Below, piece after piece: positions 27,144 to 37,088 of a stretch of DNA of 64,000 nucleotides. Both the position numbers and the translations under genes were made by a program. The notes under the pieces were generated by a model. The model was not told the DNA's origin. It searched no databases and saw only the letters and a list, made by a program, of their open reading frames with translations. Location of the stretch: positions 25,587,411-25,651,410 of the forward strand of contig NC_067203.1 in NCBI RefSeq assembly GCF_026262505.1, read 5' to 3'. The stretch comes from Trichomonas vaginalis G3. Its lineage: Eukaryota > Parabasalia > Trichomonadida > Trichomonadidae. Each line of letters opens with the position of its first letter. Within the stretch, counting starts at the first letter, position 1.

Positions 27144-27813
27144 AATAAAAAAATAAATAAAAATAAAACTAACTTTATTTTTCTGTGTTAAAGAAATGTT
27201 AAAAATTCAGGGTTACATATGTGAAAAGAAGTCACGAACAAATGAAGGTCATAAGATTCAGCACATAATTCTGAATTGAATGGTGTGTCATACATGTCAA
27301 GCCGTCAAGAATTGAAGGAGATACGAGGCTATAAAGATTTTGGATATTTTCTGACACACACCCTGAGGGAAAAGTGACAAAACGACGATAGAAAAAAGTG
27401 ACAAAATTGAGAGAAAGTTGTTTCCCGACCAAAATGCAATCATGTTGAAAAAGTGACATTTGTAAAGTTAGACGATAGGATTTCCTGAAAAAGTGCAAGA
27501 CTTGTTCTGAATCAGGACAAGATTTGTCTTGAAAAAATACAAGACTTGTTCTGAAAAAATACAAGACTTGTTCTGAAAAAATACAAGACTTGTCTTGAAT
27601 CAGGACAAAACTTTACAAAATGTAAACTTTACATAACCGTTTCTATCGTACATGATATTTAGTTGACATTGTAAACTATCTTCATGTAAAGTATGGCGGT
27701 TTGAAACAGTCGGGAACCTTCACTTTTTTGACGAACTTTCCGCAGCAATTTTTAAAATTTGTGAAAACTCAACGGTTTGACACGTGCCATATGTCATTTT
27801 ACTCAGAATTTTG
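27144..27813. other. Non-coding spacer with 22-bp repeats
   Basis: No supported gene. Between about 27494 and 27612 the phrase CAAGACTTGTTCTGAAAAAATA recurs about three times, with inverted forms (TTGTCTTGAATCAGGACAA) that can pair. The rest is A+T rich. Confidence 0.5.
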
Positions 27814-27840
27814 TGCTGAATTCAGCAAAAATAATGTTTA

Positions 27841-27886
27841 TGTTAGCATGTTAGATCTAACACGTTTTCTAACCTCTTTTCTAACA
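27841..27886 (+). repeat. Iteron module, GTTAG type (cassette A left)
   Basis: GTTAG, then TGTTAGATCTAACA, then TCTAAC twice with CGTTT and CTCTTT spacers. Oriented toward the gene it flanks. Confidence 0.8.
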
Positions 27887-27928
27887 TAACTATTTACAAG
27901 CGTTTTACATGGTATATGTTGCGATGGT

Positions 27929-28832
27929 TCATGACTTTAACAGTTTTGTAGCTTCTATTTCTTCTTTTAGTACATCGAATGTTTTAACAATGCCGAAGGT
28001 TTCTTTATATTTCTTCTTGACGTCAGATAGAAGGAAATCGTCAGCAGTTGGATAATTTTTGTTCAGAAATGCTAACATGTCCATTTTATCTTCTGCTGGC
28101 TTTTCTACTTCTTTCTTTAAATCTGCATAGTCGTTTCTCATTCTTTCTATCTCTTTGACGGAGTAGTATATATTTCCTCATCGCTGCCTTACATTTTGAA
28201 CATTGCGGGTTCATTTTTGCGTTATACATTGAAATTTGACCTGCTAAAACAACTAAGGCGTCAATTGCTCTCTTCATCTCAAACATAGCGGGTCTTAGTT
28301 GTTCGTTCCATACTTTGCCTCTTCTATCTTTATCTCTTATTTCCCAAACACATTCAGCAACTAATGAAACAAAGTTATCGTAGGTCTTAAATTCTTCAGA
28401 TTTATATATGTCAGAAACATTCTTATAAACCATGTCGCAATCTTTGTCCATAACTTTATGGTTGCAATGAAAACCAAGGAATTCATAATTTACTTTACGT
28501 ATGAACTTCTTTATTTCTACTGAGTCAGTTGTTTTGACTTCAATTTCGTCGAATTCAGGAATAGTTAGTTTTTGTTGTTGGATTTCAGGCAATTTGGGTA
28601 AATGGTCAATAATGTCCTGCATTTCATAAAGATACTGTTCATTTGTTTCATCTTTCGCACTACAGTCTAAATTACTTGTTAAAAGTTCTTGCTTTATCTT
28701 CTGGATTTTTGTTTCGAAAGTATATGAAGAAGGAATGAAGCTTTTCATCTCTACTAACATAGATGTTGGATTCATGACTAACGAGTTTGGTGCTGTAGTT
28801 TGAATTGTTGTTGTGCCGATTGTTGAAATCAT
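27929..28832 (-). pseudogene. Cassette gene, unknown, copy A (broken)
   Basis: The encoded region begins MISTIGTTTIQTTAPNSLV and contains MNPTSMLVEMKSFIPSSYTF, a charged helical middle and a CSKCK pair. The same gene with many matching stretches occurs at 47576-48480 between matching iteron ends. No family recognised; the size is that of a small DNA-binding or structural protein. A TTTTTATCTTG box precedes the ATG. It looks broken, with about one break. Confidence 0.5.
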
Positions 28833-28933
28833 ATCTTTACATACAAGATAAAAATTTTTCTTAGAAAAAAATTAGCGTTATTTTTCTTTCATAAGGAAAT
28901 GTCAAAAATTCATGATTTTCGAGAGTTTTAGAC

Positions 28934-28983
28934 CATGTTAGAAAAGTGGTTAGAAAACGTGTTAGATCTAACATTCTAACATA
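28934..28983 (-). repeat. Iteron module, GTTAG type (cassette A right)
   Basis: Mirror image of the module at 27841-27886 with two or three base differences. Together they make inverted termini of about 55 bases. Confidence 0.8.
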
Positions 28984-29071
28984 AACATTATTTTTTGGTG
29001 TAAATAAATGGTACCATTAATGATATCATGACTGTTCTCATTCATGTCTGATTTACATCTAATGAAAAAGT

Positions 29072-30157
29072 TTAGAAGAATTTTCTTATTCTTTCTGGCA
29101 TATTTTTGTCTTTCCAGTACTCCCGCTCTAATGGTCCCAGATGTGTTGGCTTTGACTCTCTCAAGTTCTTAGATGGTATAACATCTTCAACACCTCCTTC
29201 ATATCTTACTTTATAAGTGTCATCGTTTATGTTGTAGCCAAGTATTTCAATAACCACTCCTCGCTTTGCTTCGTCAATGGTTTCAGCAAGTTTGCCATTA
29301 CTACTTTCAACTAACTTATGTCGAGGGTAAAATGCTATGGAGTCGTCAGCAGCTTTTATAAGATATCCATTACCTTGTGTAGAGTCTACGATATAATAGT
29401 TTCTACTTAACCTTAAACGTTTCTTTGTCAACGGTTTGTCGTCAAGAACTACACGAACTTTTGTACCAGGAATGAGGGTAAATTGTGTTGAATTTCTGAT
29501 ATTTTGTGTTTGGCTTCGTTTCTTTTGTATATACTTTTCTTCTTGTTGTTGTGTCATTGAATTTGGTGTATGTCCTGTTGTAGAATGTGTTGAGGAATTA
29601 TATACTTCGAGAAAATGTTTCATTGTTTCTTCGGTAAAGTCTCGCTCTTGATTTAAATCTCTGAGCGTTCTTATGAAGCGGTTTATGATGCCGAGTATGT
29701 TATGGTTATGGTCTTCAGTAGTGTAGTGAGTTATGTTATGCTTAATGAGAAATTCTGTGATTTCATTGCTGAGGTATGCACTGTCTTGGTCTGATGTTAA
29801 AGTACTTGGGTTATGTTCTGCTACAAACTTTTGTAAAACTCTTAACACTTCACGAGTTCCTTTATTTTTCATTGGATATGCATATGCTTTACGAGTGTTA
29901 ACATTTATGAAGATGAGGAATGGTTTATGTCCTCCTTTTCTGCTTTGAATGAGAGTGTCAAATTGGTATGCGTCAGGAGTGTTGGAGTAAATTGGTAAAA
30001 AGTAGTCGTAAGGGTTTATTTTTGTTTGATGTACAACATTTTTGTCAAAGAACCTTTTCACTTCAGCTCTGTTAGTAAATCCCCAACTCTTTGCAGCTTC
30101 ATTGAATTTCTTAAATGACCTCCATGGATGTTGTTCGAATACTTCTTTCAAGCTCAT
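29072..30157 (-). CDS. INT: Retroviral-type integrase of Polinton A, 361 aa
   Basis: RNase H-fold (rve) integrase core: AYQFDTLI (D67), LTSDQDSAYLS (D123) and the following HNILGIINRFIRTLRD helix. Residues about 215-285 form an SH3-like C-terminal DNA-binding part (IPGTKVRVVLDDKPLTKKRL); about 300-345 resemble a chromo/Tudor-type fold (YKVRYEGGVEDVIPSKNL) that could target chromatin. It inserts the linear element into host DNA. The frame is open throughout. A second, nearly identical but broken copy is at 44219-45040. Confidence 0.85.
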   Translation of the reverse strand: MSLKEVFEQHPWRSFKKFNEAAKSWGFTNRAEVKRFFDKNVVHQTKINPYDYFLPIYSNTPDAYQFDTLIQSRKGGHKPFLIFINVNTRKAYAYPMKNKGTREVLRVLQKFVAEHNPSTLTSDQDSAYLSNEITEFLIKHNITHYTTEDHNHNILGIINRFIRTLRDLNQERDFTEETMKHFLEVYNSSTHSTTGHTPNSMTQQQEEKYIQKKRSQTQNIRNSTQFTLIPGTKVRVVLDDKPLTKKRLRLSRNYYIVDSTQGNGYLIKAADDSIAFYPRHKLVESSNGKLAETIDEAKRGVVIEILGYNINDDTYKVRYEGGVEDVIPSKNLRESKPTHLGPLEREYWKDKNMPERIRKFF

Positions 30158-30176
30158 TTATGTAAAGTTAAAGATT

Positions 30177-30890
30177 TTAACCAACTCGTATCCAAGCGTG
30201 CATTGTTATATAAGGAGGCATATAATCTTTTCCATTACCTGCTGGGTCTGTAATACCAGCTACAACATGTGTATGATTTCCTGCAGTTCCACAGAAAATA
30301 CCTGTGCTAACATCTTTGGGGTCAGTTGTGATATCATATCTATGCATTCCCTGTCTATCCGAACCCGCTGCAAGATTTGTATAACCTCTTTTTGTTATTG
30401 AATGTGAATGGTTTCCTTCCACAGATGTTCTTCCACTGAACCTATGCATATGTGAAGGAAGGTTTTCAATACCTATTTTCTTTGAACCTCCCATCTTCAT
30501 TGACTGAGTATTAGTGTAGAATGGAAAACTGTCAACTATTTCATACCATCTACCACCAAATAAAGTGTTTGGATTTATTGGATTCATAGACGTATAAACA
30601 GCTCCTATAGGATATATTAAATCATATATGCTCATAACTCTATAAACATATTCTAAAGAACTTATGTCATTAAATACCATTTGGAATGTATCTCCCGGAT
30701 GAAATGTTGCATTTGTTCCACTTTTATAATGTAATGTTAGTTCAATAGAATTATCCAAGAAAAATTCAAAAGTATCTGGTTGAAGACCTCTAACAAATTC
30801 AAATGGAGTTGCTGGTTCACCATTTATAATTTCTGTTGTAAATGTCATTGTATCTGGTTTCGAAAATTTCTTTGTTAGTTCTTCATCCAT
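30177..30890 (-). CDS. Tail-collar-like fibre tip protein, 237 aa
   Basis: The C-terminal 140 residues have the phage tail-collar pattern: YPIGAVYTSMNPINPNTLFGG, then histidine pairs LPSHMHRF, GNHSHSI and GNHTHVV, ending YMPPYITMHAWIRVG. In phages such domains trimerise at fibre tips and often bind metal through the HxH pairs. The N-terminal 90 residues are beta-rich and may attach to the shaft. It ends the fibre cluster with the 782-residue gene just upstream, and has a relative in the gene at 56671-58043. Receptor binding is inference. Confidence 0.75.
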   Translation of the reverse strand: MDEELTKKFSKPDTMTFTTEIINGEPATPFEFVRGLQPDTFEFFLDNSIELTLHYKSGTNATFHPGDTFQMVFNDISSLEYVYRVMSIYDLIYPIGAVYTSMNPINPNTLFGGRWYEIVDSFPFYTNTQSMKMGGSKKIGIENLPSHMHRFSGRTSVEGNHSHSITKRGYTNLAAGSDRQGMHRYDITTDPKDVSTGIFCGTAGNHTHVVAGITDPAGNGKDYMPPYITMHAWIRVG

Positions 30891-30911
30891 AAGTTTTGTC
30901 TGCTTTCTTAT

Positions 30912-33260
30912 CTAACATTGCGGTAGTTCATATGCTTCAAAGTTTCTGGCATGACTTTCAATGTTCCTGCAACTCTTATCTAAACTGTTAAGAGTATCTT
31001 TTACGCTTGTACTTGGATTTTCTAATGGTGCACTTGAACCAAGGTCAAAGTTCAATATTATGTCGTCTGCTCTAACAGTAGTGAAGGATTTATGTGTATG
31101 GTTCTTGTCAGCTTTACTGTCTAATGTAGCTTGAAGTTCATTTATATCGGAGATGTTGTGTTTATGAGATTTCAAAACTTTGTTCGTTGCTTCGAGTTCA
31201 ACTTTGTCAGCTTTACTTTTAATAGCATCTTCAAACGTTATTTTTGCCTTAACTCTTAACATAAATCTTGGTTCAACTAATACACCGTTAACATTGAAAG
31301 TAGAGGCATAAATTTCACCGGTATAACCAAATGCTTCTGGTGCTTTAGCTACATCATACTGTACAGTACAGCTTATGTCATAACCTTTAGCACGAATGTA
31401 TTTATATCTTCTTTCATTAACATTTTTTGTCTTCGCTTCATCACTTCGTGTTAAATATCCATGGTAGTCCGTTATAATCTGTTCGTCTGAAGTTATATAA
31501 TGAACATGGTTCTTGTCCGCTTTACTATTTAATGTAGCTTGAAGTTCATTTATATCGGAGATGTTGTGTTTATGAGATTTCAAAACTTTGTTCATTGCGT
31601 CAAGTTCATTTTTGTCCGCTTTACTATTTAATGTAGCTTGAAGTTCATTTATATCGGAGATATTGTGTTTATGTTCTTTATCTGCTTTTTCGGCTAATTT
31701 CTCTTCTATCTCATTTATTTCAAGTTCATGCCTACCACCACCTCCCGAAGAAGTATTTTTCTTCAGCTCTTGAAGAACGTCCACTTCGCCATCTTTGGTG
31801 TCAATAATGAGACTTTGAGTTAAAACCTTTCCTGTCTTAATGGATGTTTGTAAAACTTCTTCTTCACCATGTTCGGGGTCATGGTCGTCATCATATCTTG
31901 TGAAATCAGAGATGTTGTCATACATTAAGCATATCTGTCTCAAAAGTTCTGCTATTTGAAACTGGAACGAAAGATATACAGAACTTTCATCATCTCCTAA
32001 AGTCAAGTCTGCTTTCTTAAGTATTTCTTGAATGTATGCAATGAGAACAGAGTACCTTGGAAAATATTCGAACAATATTTCATTAGCTGTTGGTTTTGGT
32101 GGTTCTTTTGGAGTTTCTGTTGTTTCAGTTCCTTCTGTAGGTTCTGTTGGAGTTTCTGCATCTCTTGACTTCAATGCTCTTGCTCTCAAAGACCTAAATG
32201 TTAGAGCACCGGGTTTTACAAAGGACTTTATAAATGCTTTAATAGTTCCTGGTAAGTTATTGTTAGCATTAAGTAAGTTCCTTATGCTTCCATCATGTAC
32301 GTCCATAGCACTATGTAAAAAATCTATACTTTTCTTGTAGTCAGCAATAGACTGACTGTGATTTTTTAAAGATTTGTCAATACCTTTAAGCCAATCTTCA
32401 TGCATGTCTGATACTGAGCCAAGAATATCATTTGCTTCCTTTAGTGTATTTTGTGCTTGTCGTAAAGTATCCAATCCCGTACGTGCATTGTTTGCTATAC
32501 GTCTTACAGTATCTATTTGACTCCTTGTTTCTTGCATCCAACCAGATAAAGTTTTAATAGTATCCGAACCATTTGAAATGAAGTTCAAAGCATTTTTAAC
32601 GTCATTTAAAACTTCTTCACCAAGTACCGCCCATATCTTTCCGATTTGGTATTGAAGAACTCCATATGAAGCAGCTGTTAAACCAGTATTTATAAGGTCC
32701 CATATCCATGATTTAGCAGTTTTTCCATCCTTTCCATCCTTTCCATCCAAACCGTTTTCGCCTTGAGGTCCTTGTATTCCTTGTATTCCTTGTATTCCTT
32801 GTATTCCTTGTGGTCCTTGAGGTCCGGTGTCACCCTTCTCTCCTTTCAGTTCATCTTTATGTTCGTTATAATATTCTAATGTCATAAGGTGTACATCATT
32901 ACTGCTACCAGCAACGCCGAGAATTTGTTTCTCATTCATGACTAAATTCTTTAGGCATTTAATGTTGTCGTCAAATCGAAAGCTCTTTAACAATTCAATG
33001 AGAACATTTAATACTTTCACTAATGAGGCATCTACTGTAGAATTTATATATTGCACCGTTCCATCATTTATGATGGGAACCTTGCTTGTTGTAATGAATG
33101 GGTCATAAGTGTTAAAAGTATCGAAATCAATGACTTTTTTAGTTTTTCCATCGTCAATGACTAAATCATTGCCTTCAATGGTTAAAGTTGAGTTTTCGTT
33201 TACTAGTTCATGTGCTCTTCTTGCTTCATTTGTTTCATACGCATATGCAGCAATAGTCAT
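30912..33260 (-). CDS. Collagen-like and phage-fibre-like shaft protein, 782 aa
   Basis: Domains in order: a head of about 135 residues; collagen-like Gly-X-Y triplets (GEKGDTGPQGPQGIQG) at about 140-180; a hydrophobic and helical stalk with coiled coils to about 360; a Pro/Thr/Glu hinge; then two to three copies of the phage-fibre repeat HKHNISDINELQATLNSKAD separated by spacers. This is the make-up of a trimeric, extended fibre. The frame is whole. It lies 21 bases upstream of the tip protein and diverges from the 254-residue gene over a 17-base spacer. Confidence 0.8.
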   Translation of the reverse strand: MTIAAYAYETNEARRAHELVNENSTLTIEGNDLVIDDGKTKKVIDFDTFNTYDPFITTSKVPIINDGTVQYINSTVDASLVKVLNVLIELLKSFRFDDNIKCLKNLVMNEKQILGVAGSSNDVHLMTLEYYNEHKDELKGEKGDTGPQGPQGIQGIQGIQGIQGPQGENGLDGKDGKDGKTAKSWIWDLINTGLTAASYGVLQYQIGKIWAVLGEEVLNDVKNALNFISNGSDTIKTLSGWMQETRSQIDTVRRIANNARTGLDTLRQAQNTLKEANDILGSVSDMHEDWLKGIDKSLKNHSQSIADYKKSIDFLHSAMDVHDGSIRNLLNANNNLPGTIKAFIKSFVKPGALTFRSLRARALKSRDAETPTEPTEGTETTETPKEPPKPTANEILFEYFPRYSVLIAYIQEILKKADLTLGDDESSVYLSFQFQIAELLRQICLMYDNISDFTRYDDDHDPEHGEEEVLQTSIKTGKVLTQSLIIDTKDGEVDVLQELKKNTSSGGGGRHELEINEIEEKLAEKADKEHKHNISDINELQATLNSKADKNELDAMNKVLKSHKHNISDINELQATLNSKADKNHVHYITSDEQIITDYHGYLTRSDEAKTKNVNERRYKYIRAKGYDISCTVQYDVAKAPEAFGYTGEIYASTFNVNGVLVEPRFMLRVKAKITFEDAIKSKADKVELEATNKVLKSHKHNISDINELQATLDSKADKNHTHKSFTTVRADDIILNFDLGSSAPLENPSTSVKDTLNSLDKSCRNIESHARNFEAYELPQC

Positions 33261-33277
33261 ATTTTAATGAGAATAAA
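33261..33277. promoter_or_regulatory. 17-bp divergent promoter region
   Basis: Only 17 bases separate the ATGs of the shaft protein (minus) and the 254-residue protein (plus). The spacer reads TTTTATTC on the minus strand, matching the Polinton box, so a very compact bidirectional start is likely. Confidence 0.5.
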
Positions 33278-34042
33278 ATGTTGTTCTATTTGCAAAGTAC
33301 AGACCCAAACGAATACGGGACAGTAAAGCTACAAACAAACTTAGGTCTTCAGAATGAAGCGCTTGCTTTCAGAGTTGTTGACTTCAATACTATCGCAACT
33401 TTTGTCATAACAGATGAAACAGATTTCATGGAGTTTGAAATAGATGACAAAAGAAGTGTTGTAACATTTCCTAACAGAGCCGAGTACAGAATAGATAAAA
33501 TTGCTGGAGTCATAGATACTCTCATAAATGAAGAAACTATTGACAACATAGATGTCGAACTCTCTTCTGAGGGAACATTGAAGTTCAGTAGCAAGAAAGA
33601 GTTCAAGATACCAAGAATGAGTCATAGAGTACAACTTCTTCTGGGAGCATACCATATGACATTTCCTTTGAAAAGTGTTGACAAAACGATTGAGATGAAA
33701 TCTGTTCCATACGTATGTTATGGTAATTGTTTGTACGTTGAGTCAAAAATAGCTAATGTCACAGGTATTTCAGGAGTTAATAGTAAAGGTTCAGTAGAAT
33801 ATAAATCCTTCTGTTATGCAGTCAATTCAATGTTCATTCCAAACGTTCCTGTCATAGCAACTCATTTAGGTAAATGGGTTCGCATTAGTCCTCATAATTT
33901 GAAAGACATGCAATTCAGACTTGTTGACTTTCAAGGAGAGCCTGTAGAACTGAAGGCACCAGTGCGAATGACTGTTGAAGTTGACTTTTTAGAAAATATT
34001 AAATGCAACAGCTTACAAGAGAACTCAGAGCTAAAAATATAA
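33278..34042 (+). CDS. Unknown beta-rich Polinton protein, 254 aa (virion protein candidate)
   Basis: Starts MLFYLQSTDPNEYGTV. Beta-rich throughout, ending WVRISPHNLKDMQFRLVDFQ and VRMTVEVDFLE, a C-terminal pattern reminiscent of jelly-roll minor capsid proteins. It faces the fibre cluster and overlaps the next gene by 40 bases in a different frame. It could be a penton-type protein or fibre anchor; not certain. Confidence 0.55.
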   Translation: MLFYLQSTDPNEYGTVKLQTNLGLQNEALAFRVVDFNTIATFVITDETDFMEFEIDDKRSVVTFPNRAEYRIDKIAGVIDTLINEETIDNIDVELSSEGTLKFSSKKEFKIPRMSHRVQLLLGAYHMTFPLKSVDKTIEMKSVPYVCYGNCLYVESKIANVTGISGVNSKGSVEYKSFCYAVNSMFIPNVPVIATHLGKWVRISPHNLKDMQFRLVDFQGEPVELKAPVRMTVEVDFLENIKCNSLQENSELKI

Positions 34043-34416
34043 AGTATGAATGTTATGTATTAGGTCATGAACTTTGGTTGTTGCTGTTTGATGAAACAAA
34101 TGAGTTAGTTATGCCAGTCAAGAGAACAGAAAAAGGCGTCAAAGGCGCCGAGCGCAAAGCGCTATATTGTGTTAGTGAAAACTGCACCAAGTCAATAAGA
34201 TTAGGTTTGCATTATGAAGATGAGTTCGATACTGTTGAAGAAGTTTTGGAAGATATTACAAATTGCTTTAATTTACTAAAACATATTTCAAGCAAAGCTT
34301 ATATTGTTGAAAGTTTTGTATACTCGTTCGAATATTTATACTTAAACTCAACTCCTGTAGTTCCTGGTGTTTCAATGATGCGGATGTTACCTATTTTCAT
34401 GAATAGTGGAGTTTGA
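34003..34416 (+). CDS. Unknown Polinton protein, 137 aa, with hairpin-coded insert
   Basis: Begins MQQLTRELRAKNIKYECYVL inside the end of the preceding gene. The segment GVKGAERKALYC is coded by a G+C-rich palindrome (AGCGCAAAGCGCT, 34151-34163) in A+T-rich surroundings. The last 39 codons overlap the convergent gene, so the true end is less sure. No family recognised. Confidence 0.45.
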   Translation: MQQLTRELRAKNIKYECYVLGHELWLLLFDETNELVMPVKRTEKGVKGAERKALYCVSENCTKSIRLGLHYEDEFDTVEEVLEDITNCFNLLKHISSKAYIVESFVYSFEYLYLNSTPVVPGVSMMRMLPIFMNSGV

Positions 34417-34883
34417 CCACAGCATTCGATTTCAGGGTCGAGATAGTCAATGACACATTGTTTCCCTGTTATTCGTGAGATAACATTTTCAAGGTCCTCC
34501 TTTGTTAGAATTATTTGGTTCTTGCTTATAAGATTTGTCAAAAGCTTCTTATCGTCTTTGAGTAAAATTGTTTGGTATAACTGAAGAAGGTAATGGTCTA
34601 CGTTATCTGAAGGATTTGTTTGAACATTTGTGTAAGGGTTGTCGTTGGCTTCTCTTGAAAGAATTTGGTCCAGTGGTGGATACTCTAACTTAACATCTGA
34701 TGTAGGCGTTAGCGTTTGAAGCTGTGTTTTAAATTCACGGATTTCAGCTCTGGTTCTGGCTCTTTCAAACACTCTCGAACTATAGTTCTTTATGACAATA
34801 TTGTTTGTCGTTCGTGAGTCAACATTTGATGTTGGTTCAATTGGAACATTAACGGCACCAGCTAAGATGGATTTGCTTCTCAT
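34299..34883 (-). CDS. Unknown Polinton protein, 194 aa
   Basis: Starts MRSKSILAGAVNVPIEPTSN. Charged helical middle (ERARTRAEIREFKTQLQ), a Leu-rich region (HYLLQLYQTILLKDDKKLL) and a C-terminal beta part. A TTTTTATTC box lies just before the ATG. Divergent from the small gene at 34909. No function can be given. Confidence 0.55.
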   Translation of the reverse strand: MRSKSILAGAVNVPIEPTSNVDSRTTNNIVIKNYSSRVFERARTRAEIREFKTQLQTLTPTSDVKLEYPPLDQILSREANDNPYTNVQTNPSDNVDHYLLQLYQTILLKDDKKLLTNLISKNQIILTKEDLENVISRITGKQCVIDYLDPEIECCGQTPLFMKIGNIRIIETPGTTGVEFKYKYSNEYTKLSTI

Positions 34884-34908
34884 TTCATATAGAATAAAAA
34901 CCTTTTAT

Positions 34909-35055
34909 ATGTATGAAATGAACAATATACTCGACAAGGGTTTGAATGTAAAGCTAACGAATGAAAATATTGTTGAATTCACTGAGACAGGTGCTGTGTA
35001 TAAAGATGTAGAACTACTGAACAAAAGAGCAAAGGGAAGAAGCAGGAACATATGA
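34909..35055 (+). CDS. Small Polinton protein, 48 aa
   Basis: MYEMNNILDKGLNVKLTNEN, ending KRAKGRSRNI. It has a 25-base divergent spacer with the 194-residue gene, and its TGA overlaps the next ATG (ATGA), the usual sign of coupled or tightly packed genes. Function unknown. Confidence 0.45.
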   Translation: MYEMNNILDKGLNVKLTNENIVEFTETGAVYKDVELLNKRAKGRSRNI

Positions 35056-35312
35056 ACAAAGGGTGGAAGCCTATAAAAATTTATGTCAATGATGGCTCAG
35101 GAGGTTCAAACATAAAGTATGCAGAAAGTTATAGAGTTTATGCTCTCAAAGGTGAAAAGCCTTCATTTAAGAACAGCTATTCTAACGCATATCCTCAAAA
35201 GCTAACGGATGGGGAAGTGGATGATATGAATGACAGCAAAAATATTAACAGAAATGGCGACAGAGATGCATGGAATTTGTTTACCATCAGTCAATTGAAG
35301 GTTAAACTTTAA
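35052..35312 (+). CDS. Unknown Polinton protein, 86 aa
   Basis: Starts MNKGWKPIKIYVNDGSGGSN and has a Gly/Asn/Ser-rich central part. It overlaps the preceding gene by four bases and converges on the ATPase region with about four bases of overlap. No motif recognised. Confidence 0.5.
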   Translation: MNKGWKPIKIYVNDGSGGSNIKYAESYRVYALKGEKPSFKNSYSNAYPQKLTDGEVDDMNDSKNINRNGDRDAWNLFTISQLKVKL

Positions 35313-36194
35313 AACAATGTTGGTCGTTCCCATGGAATATTTTTGACTTTAATGGTATTAGTCATGATATGAATCTCAAGGTATGAACGAGGAGAGATGA
35401 GAGACTTATATGCTTCCCAAATTTCTTCAAAAGGTAATGTTATACCTGACTGTTTCCAAATGAGTTCAATATCATAACGTGAGAAACCTTGAAAGATAAC
35501 GAAGTCAGTTATGAGACGTTTTATGTTTAAAGCAAAAAACGCCATGTTTGCATAAGTATTGCTACAGTTAAATGGTAATGTCTGACTTTAGTTATGATGT
35601 TAGCTAATGGTGAGTCAGGCTTTGACACTAAACCTTTTCCGGCGAAGTCGTCACAAACGAGCAGAGTGTTTGAAGGATACTTTTTGAAGGGGTATTTTGA
35701 AAGTTTTGATAGAATGTAGTTTGTCAGTCGTTTCATATCGTAAACTCCTGAGTATTGACGTAAGTGGTGTTTGTCAATAATTCTTTCCATCTCCTCAGAA
35801 GTCTTTTGCATTCCTGACTGTATGAACTCTACGATGGCATAATATTTCTCTTACGTCGAATGTAACGTTGAAGAAATTCAATGAGTTCACTGTCTGGAAC
35901 TTTAACGACAGAGGCTTGAACTTTTGACATAAATGTTTTCGCTGTTGAGTCCATAGAGTCTGAAGTTGCTGATATAATGATTTGGTCATAGTAAGAGTCG
36001 TTTCCTAAACGCTCTGTTATGAGTATATGACGAATGAGGTTAAATGTCTTACCTGAACCCATCTTTCCACAATAGAAATAACACCATTTGAACAGAACTC
36101 ATAATCCTTACTGAAAGGAAGAATAAGAGAAGAGTTAAGTTTGTCTGTAGTTTCATTCATGTCTTCATCTACGTCATGTATTAAATGCTTCATT
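35309..36194 (-). pseudogene. ATP: Polinton A packaging ATPase (A32/FtsK-HerA type), broken
   Basis: Walker A GSGKTFNLIRHIL and Walker B LLVCDDFAGKG are visible, followed by a VAILMQT sensor-like block and a C-terminal FQGFSRYDIE region, the order found in genome-packaging ATPases of Polintons, virophages and poxviruses. It would pump element DNA into the capsid. The related region at 46.55-47.42 kb has the same order. It looks broken, with about two or three breaks. Confidence 0.75.
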
Positions 36195-36209
36195 TTATCT
36201 CCATTAAAA

Positions 36210-37088
36210 ATGCAAGTCAGAAATATTCAGAACATAGCACCGAGTCTAACTGACAAGAGTATAAAGATATACTATGAACATGTTATGATGAAACCAACCA
36301 AAATTCAAGAAAGTCAGTATACTTATGAATATCCAAGACACTGGGTAGAGTATGTAGGAGGTGAGAAAGCTATTGAAATAAGACAAGTTAGAAGTATTCC
36401 AGCAGGAAGACAATATTATTGAAGAACTTTAATGTTTTGATATAATGATGAAACAAAGAAGCAAGATAGTTTTCCTGTTGCTGTGTATGTGAACTTAGAT
36501 ACAGGAGATGACATGAAAGTTTTTAATACAAAGCTTCAAACGGTAGTGAGAGAACAACTGACTGCGGAAGGACATCCATTACCTTCAGAAGTTACCATAG
36601 CATATAATTTTGAAACAAACTCAATAGATTTTAAAGTCGTCTCTGCAAAGAAGTCAGGTTTTACATTTAATGAAGCAGATGTATATTCGAATGAAAACTT
36701 CAAAGCTATTGCATGGTTAGATAATGACGATTGCTTTAAGAAAATATTTAAATACAGTGACTCAACGATGTCAATAGATGACCTTCGTGGAATGTTACCA
36801 TCGACGTTTACAGTAGAAGGTTCAGCAGGATTGCTTACAAGATTGTCAATTGGTGGTATTTGGTCTCGTGAGAACATTGTTATAAAATCCAGTATAAGTG
36901 AATTTGCTGAAGAATCTATATTATGTCTTTCAAACTACATGTATTCGCCGCCGAAGCATTATAGTATAACAAACTTTGTCAGTAAGTTTAACATAAGACT
37001 TGTCGAACCTTCTTCAATGAAAGATGTTGTGCTACCTAAAGATGGAAAGGATGGACTCATTATTGAGATGATTTTAATAGCATATTAA
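36210..37088 (+). pseudogene. Minor-capsid-like gene, second copy in Polinton A (broken)
   Basis: Relative of the genes at 20220-21076 and 58062-58890: an early YPRHWVEYVGGEKAIEIRQV block and the closing LPKDGKDGLIIEMIL block. Two different versions within one element suggest two minor structural proteins, or a composite element. It begins 15 bases after the divergent start of the ATPase gene, with a TTTTATCTC box between. About one break. Confidence 0.5.

Larger units (their letters stand above)
27814..28997. mobile_element. Iteron-bounded gene cassette, copy A
   Basis: A 1.18-kb segment bounded by inverted copies of the iteron module. The left end starts with palindrome TGCTGAATTCAGCA, then AAAATAATGTTTATG, then GTTAG words; the right end is its mirror and lacks the outer palindrome. 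It contains one gene (27929-28832). A sister cassette with the same gene and ends built from changed words is at 47499-48638. It may be a mobile cassette or simply a conserved origin-flanked gene of the Polinton. Confidence 0.6.

Noticed and set aside
27232-27564. Minus-strand 110-residue frame in the spacer
   Set aside because: Overlaps the 22-bp repeats, has no box before its start and no conserved relative in mosaic B.
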